Positions 39,566-48,322 of a DNA stretch of 64,000 nt are shown in pieces. Position 1 is the first letter of the stretch. Each line of letters begins with the position of its first letter. The notes beneath the pieces are model-generated. The model did not search any database. It was not told the DNA's origin and saw only the letters and a program-made list of their open reading frames with translations. The translations under genes were made by a program, and so were the position numbers. The stretch comes from Rhodopirellula sp. SM50 (lineage in GTDB: Bacteria; Planctomycetota; Planctomycetia; Pirellulales; Pirellulaceae), in assembly GCF_002289565.1 (NCBI RefSeq), contig NZ_NTFY01000021.1, positions 1 through 64,000 of the forward strand, read 5' to 3'.

Positions 39566-40345
39566 TTAACGTCGGGTCCACCACTCGGATCGGCCGAAGC
39601 GGTCCGCCACGATTTCATCGGCCCGGTTTAATTCAGTCGCGGTTAACACGTCCGATTCGAATGCGATCCCCGACAACGTTTCAAATGCTTCGCCGATGCG
39701 CGTCAAAAGCGTCTCGGGGTCGAGGCTGATGGAGGTCAGGTCGACAAGGCCGGGCAATTCGCTGGCGTACTCACTGGCACGCAGCAGCAGACTCCCATGC
39801 TGCAGGATCGAGCGTTTGAAGCGCCGTTGGGCGCTGCCGAGCACTTTGTACCCGCTGACGATGAGGTCTTCGTCGGTGCGTCGCTGAAAGCAGAGGAAGG
39901 GATCGTCGCTGGCCGCAAGCGTTTCAGCCGCGGCGGTTTTGTTTAGGTAATGAGGTCGCGCATCGATCCCGTGGCGGTGCAGCGCGTTGATGATTGCGGC
40001 GTGGACGCGACGGTACAAATCCGTTCGTGCCCCGTGTTCACCCGCTGAGCTGGGGACGGACAAGCTGTACGTCAATTCGTGATGATGCAAGATCGCACCG
40101 CCTCCGGTGCTGCGCCGGACCCGCTTGGTGGGGTCGAATCGCGGCGACGCATCGGCGCTGGATTGAAAGTACCCGAGCGAGAGCGTCGGTGCGGCCCAGG
40201 TGTAGAACCGCAGCGTGTACGTCGGCGCGGACCCCGACGGGGCTTGGGCGCTGACGGATTCGGCGATCGCTTGGTCCACCGCCATGTTCCAGGCCGATTC
40301 GCCTTCGCGATGAAACAGCAATCGCCCGGGGCGTGGATCAGTCAT
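39566..40345 (-). CDS. Lipoate-protein ligase / octanoyltransferase (LplA/LipM family)
   Basis: A 259-residue cofactor-transferase. RRSTGGGAILHHHELTYS is the ligand-binding loop; VSGYKVLGSAQRR carries the conserved Lys. A Cys in DPFLCFQRR sits where LipM has its catalytic cysteine, which favours an octanoyltransferase over an ATP-using lipoate ligase. It starts 4 bases after the gcvH stop, so it is almost certainly expressed with gcvH, whose product is a lipoylation substrate. Confidence 0.85.
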   Translation of the reverse strand: MTDPRPGRLLFHREGESAWNMAVDQAIAESVSAQAPSGSAPTYTLRFYTWAAPTLSLGYFQSSADASPRFDPTKRVRRSTGGGAILHHHELTYSLSVPSSAGEHGARTDLYRRVHAAIINALHRHGIDARPHYLNKTAAAETLAASDDPFLCFQRRTDEDLIVSGYKVLGSAQRRFKRSILQHGSLLLRASEYASELPGLVDLTSISLDPETLLTRIGEAFETLSGIAFESDVLTATELNRADEIVADRFGRSEWWTRR

Positions 40346-40349
40346 GGGA

Positions 40350-40751
40350 TCAACCGGATTCGGCGCACTGCTTTTCGTAGGCCGCGAAATCCATCAGGTT
40401 TGCCAGTGCCGATTCGTCCTCAATTTTCAGTTTGACGATCCAGCCGAAGTCATAGGGATCGTCGTTGAGTTGATCCAGATTGTCCGGCAGCTCGGCATGC
40501 ACTTCGATCACTTCGCCGCCGACGGGGCTGTACAGCGGGCTGACCGCTTTGACGGATTCCACTTCACCGAATTCTTCACCGGCATCGATCGTCTTCCCGA
40601 CTTCGGGAAGTTCCATGTAGACCAGGTCGTTGAGTTGCTCGATGGCGAAGCCTGAGATTCCGATCGTCGCGATCTTTTGACCGCCTTCTTCGGCAACGTC
40701 GACCCACTCATGGGTCTCGGCGTACAGAAGTTTGCTCTTGTCGCGTGACAC
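40350..40751 (-). CDS. gcvH: Glycine cleavage system H protein
   Basis: About 133 residues; the lipoyl-accepting Lys is in EVESVKAVSPLYSP, with KLLYAETHEWVDV at the N-terminus and DLVYMELPEVGKTI before it. It carries the aminomethyl group between the P, T and L proteins. The GTG at 40751 gives the usual H-protein length; the frame also opens with an ATG at 40796. The gene sits between gcvT and the LipM-like gene. Confidence 0.96.
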   Translation of the reverse strand: MSRDKSKLLYAETHEWVDVAEEGGQKIATIGISGFAIEQLNDLVYMELPEVGKTIDAGEEFGEVESVKAVSPLYSPVGGEVIEVHAELPDNLDQLNDDPYDFGWIVKLKIEDESALANLMDFAAYEKQCAESG

Positions 40752-40849
40752 TTTGGCTGGTTCCCTTTGCAGTGGTTTCGGATGGTGGTTTGTCAAACGG
40801 ATCGGCTGGGCGTCGCCGCCGGCCGGTGAATGGATTATGGCAGACGCCG

Positions 40850-41986
40850 CTATTTTTGGGCACGCCGGTAAAAGGGTAACTTCGTTCGGGTCGCGGGGGA
40901 ACGTTTGCCTCGAATGTCGATCTCAAACTCCGACGCGGTCGCGTGCTCGGCGTCGACCATCGCCATCGCGATCGGATAACCGAGCGTCGGTGAGGGGCCA
41001 CCGCTGGTGATCTTGCCGATGACCTGTCCGTCGGTCGACAGCACGTCGCATCCCTCGCGGGCCGGCCGGCGGCCGGCGGGCAACAGGCCGATGCGGACCC
41101 GCCGCGGGCCGGCGGATTTGACCGCCGCGATCGCATCGCGACCAATGAAGTCCCGGTCTTCGAGATTGCAGGCGAAATTCAAGCCGGCTGTGATCGGATC
41201 AACCGTTTCATCCAGCTCATGCCCATACAGCGGCATCGCGGCTTCCATGCGAAGCGTGTCGCGGGCGCCCAGGCCGGCGGGGACGAACCCCGCCTCGCGA
41301 CCGGCCAGCAACACGTTCTCCCAAACTCGAGTCGCCTCTTCGGCCCGCACGACCAATTCGAATCCGCCTTCACCGGTGTAGCCGGTTCGGCTGACGATGA
41401 CGGGTTTGGAGAACTGGTCGGTGATCCGCGCCTGGTAATATTTCAATCGACTCGGGTCGAAGGAAAACAGCCGCTTGCAGGTCTCCATCGCGAGAGGACC
41501 CTGGACCGCGATCATCGCCGTCAGCTCGGTGCGGTCGGAGAACGTGACTTTGGGAAAATCCTCGAGGAGGGGTTTGATCCACTCCACGATTTTCGCCCGG
41601 TTGGACGCGTTGACGACCAGCAGGTGGTAACGTGATTCGCTGGGCGTTTTCAGATGAGAGACCAGGACATCGTCCAAAATCCCGCCGTCTTGATTGCAGA
41701 CCATGCCGTAACGAACGCCGCCGATGGGCAGATCCGTCACACGCCGCGTCAGCAATCGGTCCAGCAACGCTTCGCTGCCGTCGCCGTCAAACCGCAGCCG
41801 CCCCATGTGGGAGACGTCAAACAGGGCCGCGGCGTTGCGGCAGGCGTGGTGTTCGCTGACGATCGATTCGTATTGAATCGGCATTTCGTAGCCGGCAAAC
41901 GGGACCATCTTGGCCCCCGCCGATCGGTGCCAGTCGCCCAGCGGCGTTTGCGCGTACGTTTGTGGTGAAGAATCGGCCTGACTCAT
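40850..41986 (-). CDS. gcvT: Aminomethyltransferase, glycine cleavage system T protein
   Basis: A 378-residue protein with AGAKMVPFAGYEMPIQY, FDVSHMGRLRF and the folate-site stretch RTGYTGEGGFELVV, plus the C-terminal barrel (RKGCD-like REGCDVLSTDGQVIGKITSGG). It transfers the methylene group from H-protein to tetrahydrofolate with release of ammonia. First gene of gcvT-gcvH-lipM; gcvP is absent from the window. Confidence 0.96.
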   Translation of the reverse strand: MSQADSSPQTYAQTPLGDWHRSAGAKMVPFAGYEMPIQYESIVSEHHACRNAAALFDVSHMGRLRFDGDGSEALLDRLLTRRVTDLPIGGVRYGMVCNQDGGILDDVLVSHLKTPSESRYHLLVVNASNRAKIVEWIKPLLEDFPKVTFSDRTELTAMIAVQGPLAMETCKRLFSFDPSRLKYYQARITDQFSKPVIVSRTGYTGEGGFELVVRAEEATRVWENVLLAGREAGFVPAGLGARDTLRMEAAMPLYGHELDETVDPITAGLNFACNLEDRDFIGRDAIAAVKSAGPRRVRIGLLPAGRRPAREGCDVLSTDGQVIGKITSGGPSPTLGYPIAMAMVDAEHATASEFEIDIRGKRSPATRTKLPFYRRAQK

Positions 41987-42151
41987 GCGTCACTCGGAAA
42001 GGTGGTGATGGCGTGGTCGCTCAGAAAGCGGGCAGAGATGTCAATGATCGGCTGGGACGCGGGTGAAACAACACGCCGCGAAGGTTTCGGCGGTAACCGC
42101 CAGAGCAAAAGTGTACCGAATAAGGAACGCGGTTCCAGGGTCGGACAGAGC

Positions 42152-44422
42152 CTAGCGCCGTTTCCGTTTGCCCTTTTGGCGGCGTTCCTTTTTGCGTTTG
42201 TCTTTGTACGTCGACTTGCCCCCGCCCGACTTGCCGGCTTTCACGCTGCGGTCGTTGGGGTTGCTTTTGCCGACCGAGTGGTTTTTAACCGGTTCCAAGA
42301 ACAATTCGCGTTGGATCAGGTCGACGCGGCTGATTTTGACCGTCAACTGATCTCCCAGTCGATAGCGATGATGCGCTTTGAAACCGACCAGCATTTGACC
42401 GCGACGTTCAAATCGATATTGATCCGACGGAAGCTGATCGACGCTGACGTAACCGTCGACGGGAAGTTTGATGCAGCGTGCCAAAAAGCCATCGGCAAAG
42501 ACGCGGCTGATGACGGCGGTCATCGTGTCGCCCAGGTGTTTTTTTAAGTAATGCAGCAGTTTCAGCTCGGTCAGTTCACGCTCGGCCTGCGCCGCGTTGC
42601 GTTCCATGTCGCTGCAATGGTGCCCCAGTTGCAACAACGCACCGACCGATTCATCCGGAGTCTTTTCGCCGGCGTGGAGTCGGTCGATCAGACGATGCAC
42701 CGTCAAGTCCGGGTAACGGCGAATCGGACTGGTGAAGTGACAGTAGTGCTGCATGTCGAGCGCATAGTGTCCGTCGGTCTGGGGGCCATAGACCGCTTTG
42801 TTCATGCTCTTGAGCACGGCAAAGTTCACGGCGTCTTCCAGCGGTGTGCCGGCGACGCGGTCGAGGACGTTTTGGATTTCGAATCGGCTCTCGACCGAAT
42901 CAATTCCCAGTCGCAAGTCACGGACAAAATGGGACAGCTGACGCAGTTTGCGCCGTTCCGGCGGCGGGTGAATGCGATGCAAAAACTTCAGCCCCGCGTC
43001 GTCCAGCCAGGTCGCGACGGCTTGATTGGCCGCCAGCATGAACTCTTCGATCAACTGGTGGCTTTCAGTGTTCTCCGTCCGGTACGCGCCTTTGACTTTG
43101 CCGCTGCGGTCCAGTTCCAATTTGACTTCGGGCATGTCCATCGAGATCGCGCCACGTTTGAAACGCCGCTTGCGGATCGTCATGGCGAGTGAGTGCATGT
43201 CGCGGAGCATGTCGCAAATCGCATCGCCCCACTTCTCGCGATACTTGTCCGGGGCTTCCAGGAATTGGTCGACCAGGCGGTAGTGCAACCGCATGTCACT
43301 GCGGATCACACTGTTGTGAACTTCGCTGTGGATCACGGTGCCGTCATCGGTCATTTCGATCTCGACCGATTTGGCCAACCGAACTTTCTCCGGCTGCAGA
43401 CTGGCCAGATGATTGCTGATGATTTCCGGCACCATGGGAATCACGCGATCGGGCAGGTAGACACTGGTCGCCCGCTGACGCGCTTCCTGATCGAGTTGGC
43501 CGCCGGGGTGGATGAAGTAGCCGACATCTGCGATGTGCACCCACAATCGCCACCGCCCTTCGTCTTCACGGACCAGCGAAATCGCGTCGTCAAAATCACG
43601 CGCGTCGTAGGGGTCGATCGTGAGCGTTAATTGTCCGGTCAGGTCCAGCCGATCGGCCGGAGGGTTGTCTTCGTCGAACTCATCGGCCCGCTGTCGCGCT
43701 TCGTCGATCACCGCTTCGGGGAACTCGTCGGGCAACCCGTATTGCCGCATGATGGTCAGCGTGTCGATCCCGGGATTGGTGGAACTGCCGAGTCGTTCCA
43801 GCAGGACCGCTTCGCCGCCCTTGCCGTTTTCGCCGGGGAACGTCACCACTTCGACAAACACCTTGTCATCTTTTTCGATCGGCAATCCTTGGATGTCGCC
43901 GATAAAGACCGGTGCGTCGTGCGGTGTGCCGTCCAGGTAAACAGCCGGTCGGCCGTCGACCATGTTGAACGTGCCGGTGAATTGTCGCCGCGACCGCTCG
44001 ATGATGCGGCTGACACTGCCTTCGCTGCCGCCGCGGCGACTCGGTCGGACTTTGACTTCGACCAAGTCGCCTTCGAACGCCCCGCCGGTCTGTCCCGGCG
44101 GAATGAACAGGTCTTCACTGACCGCTCCGTCGCCGGAGTCGCCCGGACGGACGAACCCGAATTGGCCGCCGGCGGCCATGCGAAAGACGCCACGGATCCG
44201 ATCCAGGGGGCCGCCGATCGCCCCCGTGCTGATGATCAAATGATTCGACGCATAGATCAGACGTCCTTCCAGAACCAATTGCTTGATCGTGCGTCTGAGT
44301 TCCCGATAGTCGTCCGCGTCCAGATTGAGTGTTGCCGCGATCTGTTTGGGTTTGCTCGGCCGGTATTCCGGCGAGACGACCAACCGCATCACGCGGTCGG
44401 CGAGTTCTTGTGAGATTTCCAT
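42152..44422 (-). CDS. rnr: Ribonuclease R
   Basis: A 756-residue RNB exoribonuclease. It has a winged-helix-like start, cold-shock domains (GQFGFVRPGD), the RNB catalytic block TIDPYDARDFDDAIS with its Asp cluster, HYCHFTSPIRRYPDL, a C-terminal S1 domain (DTMTAVISRVFADGFLARC) and a long basic tail ending KRKKERRQKGKRKRR that is typical of RNase R. It degrades structured RNA from the 3' end. ATG start at 44422. Confidence 0.96.
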   Translation of the reverse strand: MEISQELADRVMRLVVSPEYRPSKPKQIAATLNLDADDYRELRRTIKQLVLEGRLIYASNHLIISTGAIGGPLDRIRGVFRMAAGGQFGFVRPGDSGDGAVSEDLFIPPGQTGGAFEGDLVEVKVRPSRRGGSEGSVSRIIERSRRQFTGTFNMVDGRPAVYLDGTPHDAPVFIGDIQGLPIEKDDKVFVEVVTFPGENGKGGEAVLLERLGSSTNPGIDTLTIMRQYGLPDEFPEAVIDEARQRADEFDEDNPPADRLDLTGQLTLTIDPYDARDFDDAISLVREDEGRWRLWVHIADVGYFIHPGGQLDQEARQRATSVYLPDRVIPMVPEIISNHLASLQPEKVRLAKSVEIEMTDDGTVIHSEVHNSVIRSDMRLHYRLVDQFLEAPDKYREKWGDAICDMLRDMHSLAMTIRKRRFKRGAISMDMPEVKLELDRSGKVKGAYRTENTESHQLIEEFMLAANQAVATWLDDAGLKFLHRIHPPPERRKLRQLSHFVRDLRLGIDSVESRFEIQNVLDRVAGTPLEDAVNFAVLKSMNKAVYGPQTDGHYALDMQHYCHFTSPIRRYPDLTVHRLIDRLHAGEKTPDESVGALLQLGHHCSDMERNAAQAERELTELKLLHYLKKHLGDTMTAVISRVFADGFLARCIKLPVDGYVSVDQLPSDQYRFERRGQMLVGFKAHHRYRLGDQLTVKISRVDLIQRELFLEPVKNHSVGKSNPNDRSVKAGKSGGGKSTYKDKRKKERRQKGKRKRR

Positions 44423-44462
44423 ATCATGAAGATAACGTTGTAAGTTGTTTGTTGTAAGTTGC

Positions 44463-44592
44463 GGGTTTCAAGTTTCAAGTTCCAGGCACTACGTCAAATC
44501 CCAAACTTGAAACTTGAAACTTGAAACTTGAAACTTGAAACTTGAAACTTGAAACTTGAAACTTGAAACTTGAAACTTGAAACTTGAAACTT
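44463..44592. repeat. Heptamer tandem array, about 13 copies of AAACTTG, with inverted arm
   Basis: From 44503 to 44592 the unit AAACTTG repeats about 13 times without error. Before it, at 44464-44482, GGTTTCAAGTTTCAAGTT is the inverted arm, separated by about 20 bases. The array reaches exactly to the stop codon of the aldehyde dehydrogenase gene. This mirrors the array-plus-short-inverted-arm design of the other repeats. Confidence 0.95.
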
Positions 44593-46019
44593 CAGTTCCG
44601 AAGCGTGACCCATTTCCAGGTGGTGAAGTCTTCGATGCCGGTTTCCATGCCTTCGCGGCCGAAGCCGGATAGCCCGTCGCCCCCGAAGGGGACTTCGGGT
44701 TCTTGCTGGATCGTCATGTCATTGACGTGAACCATCGCAGTCCCCAGAGAGTCTGCGAACGTCATCGCCGCATCGAGGTCCGACGTGAAGACGGCTGCTG
44801 AGAGCATGCCGGGGGAGGCATTGGCGAGTTCCAACGCGTGCTGGCGGTCGTTGGCGGTCTCGATCGAGACGACCGGGCCGAAGGTTTCTTCGCGAAACAG
44901 CTTCATGGAAGCAGTGACACCGGAAACGATAGTGGGGTTCACTCGATGGTTGGTCCATCGATTCCCGCACAAGATGCTTGCTCCGCCGTCGACCGCATCA
45001 GCCAGATGATCGCGTATTCGTTGGCGGGCGTTCGCCGTGATGATCGGGCCGATCACCGTTTTCGGATCCGTCAGCTCGCCCATCCCGAGCGACTCGGACG
45101 CGGCCACAAAACGCTCCGTGAAGGCTTCGGCCAACGATTCGTCGACGATCACGCGGCTGGATGCCATGCAGATCTGGCCTTGGTAAATGAACCCGCCCCG
45201 CACGGCTGCATCGACCGCGGCGTCCAGGTTTGCGTCGTCGAGCACGATCAGCGGGTTCTTGCCACCGAGTTCCAACGTCACGCGTTTTCCGTGTCGACCG
45301 CACATCGATTGCACGTGCCGTCCGACCGCCGCCGAGCCGGTGAAGCAGACCGCTGCGATCTGCGGGGCGGACACCAAGTCATCGCCGATCTCCGCGCCGT
45401 CGCCCAACACGATGTTCAGCGCCCCGGCGGGCAGCCCCGCATCGTGGTACAGCTGGGCGATCGCGGCGGCAATCAGCGGCGTCTGCTGCGACGGGAGCCA
45501 GACCACCGTGTTGCCCGTCGCCAGTGGCATGCTGCTGTGTTTGATGCCTTTGATCAGCGGGACATTAAACGGGGTGATGGAGGCGACGACGCCGAGCGGT
45601 TTTCGAAACCCCAGACTCCAGCGGCCCGGAACGTCACTCGAATAAGTCCGCCCCGTCATCCGCCGGGCCATCGCCGCGTTGGCTTTTAACACGCGGGTCG
45701 CGATCCCGATTTCCATCGACGCCTTGCCGACCGGTGAGCCGATTTCGCGGATCAGCAGGTCGCGAAAGTCCGCCGATCGCTGTTGCAATAATTCCGCGGC
45801 ACGCAACAAAATCGCTTCACGTTGCGACGGCCCCAGGTCTTGAAAACGCTCAAACGCTTGGGCGGCTGAATCGACCGCCAACGCGACATCGCCGGCGTCG
45901 CCACAGGCTGCGGTGGCAATCACCGAGTCGTCTTCGGGGTTGAGCGATTCGAAGGTGCGGGCGGACGACGACGCGTGGTGCTCGCCATCGATCCAGTGGT
46001 GCAGGTTGGAACGGTTCAA
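44592..46019 (-). CDS. NAD(P)-dependent aldehyde dehydrogenase
   Basis: A 475-residue ALDH. Cofactor region ITPFNVPLIKGIKHSS, GFTGSAAVGRHV (FTGS motif), catalytic Glu in VTLELGGKNPLIV, nucleophile Cys in YQGQICMASSRVIVD, and EETFGPVVSIE. The closest look is to benzaldehyde/vanillin-type dehydrogenases, but the substrate is unknown. The TTG start at 46019 overlaps the stop of the methyltransferase gene (TTGA), giving translational coupling. The frame is open to 46253, but that part overlaps the methyltransferase and looks like shadow sequence. Confidence 0.9.
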   Translation of the reverse strand: MNRSNLHHWIDGEHHASSSARTFESLNPEDDSVIATAACGDAGDVALAVDSAAQAFERFQDLGPSQREAILLRAAELLQQRSADFRDLLIREIGSPVGKASMEIGIATRVLKANAAMARRMTGRTYSSDVPGRWSLGFRKPLGVVASITPFNVPLIKGIKHSSMPLATGNTVVWLPSQQTPLIAAAIAQLYHDAGLPAGALNIVLGDGAEIGDDLVSAPQIAAVCFTGSAAVGRHVQSMCGRHGKRVTLELGGKNPLIVLDDANLDAAVDAAVRGGFIYQGQICMASSRVIVDESLAEAFTERFVAASESLGMGELTDPKTVIGPIITANARQRIRDHLADAVDGGASILCGNRWTNHRVNPTIVSGVTASMKLFREETFGPVVSIETANDRQHALELANASPGMLSAAVFTSDLDAAMTFADSLGTAMVHVNDMTIQQEPEVPFGGDGLSGFGREGMETGIEDFTTWKWVTLRN

Positions 46020-46720
46020 TGGACTCTCGGTGCAGCGACGGCGGCTAGTTTTCCCCAGGTCGTGTTCCAGGATTCGATCTCGTAGTGCCGTTGGAACGTC
46101 TCGCGGATCACTTCGGGCATCTCCAGCCATTGTTCGTACGTCACGCGTTCTCGCTCGGTCATGATCGCCAACGCGTCGCCTTTGGCATACAACGTTCGCA
46201 TCAGCGACAACTCGGTCACGGCATGGGCAAACACCAGAAACGGCGTCTTCCACGGTTCAATGACGTAGAACTTTCCTGACGGTTTTAGGATCCGCTGGAC
46301 TCCCGCCAGCGATCGATCCAAGTCCCTCGGCATGTCCGGCAGGTGATGCAGTCCGCCTTGGACGATCACAACGTCATAGCGATTCGATTCTAGCGGCAGA
46401 TCCAGGCAATCGGCCAGATGCAGTTGTGCCGGCCCGCGATACTCTTCCAACAGGCTGTCGCTCAGATCGACGCCTTCGAGGTTTTGAAATCCCATTTGCT
46501 CGAGTGCGACGAGCCCGTTGCCGCGGCCGCAAAAGATTTCGACGATGCGACAGTCGCGGTTCAGCGTTTCGAACCCGAATCGCCGCAGTCGTTTGCTGAA
46601 CTTTGCGATCTCCTGTTCCGGCGTTTCAAATCGTTTGTACGCGGCTTCCCAGACGGGGTCACAGCACAGTTGGCCCGCGGCGACATGACGAATGATGTCC
46701 GGGCGCGACGAATCGGTCAT
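46016..46720 (-). CDS. Class I SAM-dependent methyltransferase
   Basis: A 234-residue protein: motif I is VEIFCGRGNGLVALEQMG, followed by the acidic LEGVDLSDSLL, DCLDLPLESNRYDVVIVQGGLHHL and the post-motif GKFYVIEPWKTPF. It methylates a small molecule or lipid rather than DNA. It overlaps the GT2 gene upstream (ATGA) and the ALDH gene downstream (TTGA), so the three are a coupled unit. Confidence 0.9.
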   Translation of the reverse strand: MTDSSRPDIIRHVAAGQLCCDPVWEAAYKRFETPEQEIAKFSKRLRRFGFETLNRDCRIVEIFCGRGNGLVALEQMGFQNLEGVDLSDSLLEEYRGPAQLHLADCLDLPLESNRYDVVIVQGGLHHLPDMPRDLDRSLAGVQRILKPSGKFYVIEPWKTPFLVFAHAVTELSLMRTLYAKGDALAIMTERERVTYEQWLEMPEVIRETFQRHYEIESWNTTWGKLAAVAAPRVH

Positions 46721-47991
46721 GACAAAGTCTCTTGCGGCGAAGCGGTCGTTGTCCGGTGATCATCATCCGTTCCCGCAATCGGCCGATCGAGCCGACGTGA
46801 ACGCTGCATCATCAACACACCGCTCATCAGCGATGCCATCGCGGTCTGGAAACCGATCGCGACCAGCGTGACGCCCGGCACGACCCACCGCATGGTGAAC
46901 GGGTAATCCAAGGCGCCGAAGTCCTGTTGCCACCATCGCCAGACCACAAAGCCGATCATCGCCACTCCGCCGATTCCGGACGCAATCCCGAACGCCAGTC
47001 CACGTTCGACGGTGACGTGTTCCAGTTTTTCGTGGGGCGGCATCATGCCTTCGCGTCCGGTAAAAATCCTCGCCAGCGTCGCCAACAACACGCACTGCCA
47101 TCCCATCAACACAAACAGACTGGCGACCAACAGCGTGTGGACATCCAACGCCGCGCCGAACACTTTGACTTGCGGCAGTGCCAAGGCGTAGCCGACCAGC
47201 CCGATCATCAACAGAACCAAGCCGGGACGGAAAAACGTCCAGGTAGGGCTGAAGGCCAAAAACAAACGCAGGGTTCGCCAGCCGTCGCGAAAGGTGCGCA
47301 AATGCGGCGGGTGCGCCTGGCGGCCATCGGGATGAAGCGTGATCGGCACCTGGCTCCAAGACGTGCCATGGGAATCGCGGTGCAGTCCGCTCTTGATGAT
47401 CATCTCCGTCGCGAATTCCATCCCCGGCGATCGAAGGTCGAGCTGGTCATAGTGTTTTCGCGTGAAGCCGCGCATCCCACAATAGATATCGTTGATCGGG
47501 ATGCGAAACATCAATCGGACAAGCCAGCTGAGCACGGGATTGCCGAACCAACGGTGCAAAAACGGCATCGCGCCGGGCAGAACCCGGCCGCCACCGCGGG
47601 GCAGTCGGCAGCCTTGGACCAAATCGTGGCCTTGCCGTAGCGAGTCGATGAATTTGGGGATTTCCAGAAAGTCGTAACTGTCGTCGGCGTCGCCCATCAG
47701 GACGTACTTGCCTCGGCTGGCTTCGATGCCGTGCATCAACGCGGCGCCGTATCCTCGCTGCGGCACGTCGACGATTCGCGCCCCTTGTTCAATCGCCAAT
47801 TCCTGTGACCCGTCGGTGCTTCCGTTATCGGCGACGACGACTTCGCCCACGATGCCCGCTTCCTTCATCGCCCGGACGGCTTTCTCGACACAGGTTGCCA
47901 CCGTATCGGCTTCATTCAGACAGGGCATGACGACCGACAGTTCGATCGGCCTGGTTTCACCACTCGGCCCACTTTCCTCTGAACTTCTCAT
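46717..47991 (-). CDS. Polyprenyl-phosphate glycosyltransferase-like GT2 membrane protein
   Basis: A 424-residue protein. Residues 20-270 form a GT-A domain of the DPM1/ArnC type (VVMPCLNEADTVATCVEKAV, VVVADNGSTDGS, YVLMGDADDSYDFLEI, GRVLPGAMPFLHRWFGN). The C-terminal 150 residues have about four hydrophobic helices. It would load a sugar onto undecaprenyl phosphate. It lies downstream of the GT39-like gene on the same strand, separated by a 16-mer array, and is the first of the GT2-methyltransferase-ALDH unit. Confidence 0.88.
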   Translation of the reverse strand: MRSSEESGPSGETRPIELSVVMPCLNEADTVATCVEKAVRAMKEAGIVGEVVVADNGSTDGSQELAIEQGARIVDVPQRGYGAALMHGIEASRGKYVLMGDADDSYDFLEIPKFIDSLRQGHDLVQGCRLPRGGGRVLPGAMPFLHRWFGNPVLSWLVRLMFRIPINDIYCGMRGFTRKHYDQLDLRSPGMEFATEMIIKSGLHRDSHGTSWSQVPITLHPDGRQAHPPHLRTFRDGWRTLRLFLAFSPTWTFFRPGLVLLMIGLVGYALALPQVKVFGAALDVHTLLVASLFVLMGWQCVLLATLARIFTGREGMMPPHEKLEHVTVERGLAFGIASGIGGVAMIGFVVWRWWQQDFGALDYPFTMRWVVPGVTLVAIGFQTAMASLMSGVLMMQRSRRLDRPIAGTDDDHRTTTASPQETLS

Positions 47992-48034
47992 TCTAACTTG
48001 GTCGTTTCGGTAGGATCGTCGGTCGGGAACAATG

Positions 48035-48322
48035 GGTCAAAAGATGAGTTGGTCAAAAGATGGGTTGGTCAAAAGATGGGTTGGTCAAAAGATGGGTTGG
48101 TCAAAAGATGAGTTGGTCAAAAAATGAGTTGGTCAAAAAATGAGTTGGTCAAAAGTTGAGTTGGTCAAAAGATGGGTTGGTCAAAAGATGGGTTGGTCAA
48201 ATGATGGGTTGGTCAAATGATGGGTTGGTCAAATGATGGGTTGGTCAAATGATGGGCGAGTGATTCTCCACGAACGTACTACCCTGTTCTTTCATATTTT
48301 TTGACCACTCAATTTTTTGACC
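48035..48322. repeat. 16-mer palindromic element, expanded copy (14 direct + 2 inverted units)
   Basis: Fourteen tandem units GGTCAAAARATGRGTT (48035-48258) are followed by a spacer of 38 bases and two inverted units starting at 48297 and 48313, again exactly 16 apart. The spacer is almost identical to the one at 52.2 kb. The inverted units overlap the 3' end of the GT39-like gene and encode its last 11 residues and lie next to its stop. Confidence 0.95.

Noticed and set aside
44503-44592. CRISPR or iteron-type replication origin from the heptamer array
   Set aside because: No spacers, no rep gene, no DnaA-box set or AT-rich region nearby.
48035-48258. CRISPR array
   Set aside because: Units are 16 bases and directly abutting with no unique spacers; no cas genes are present.
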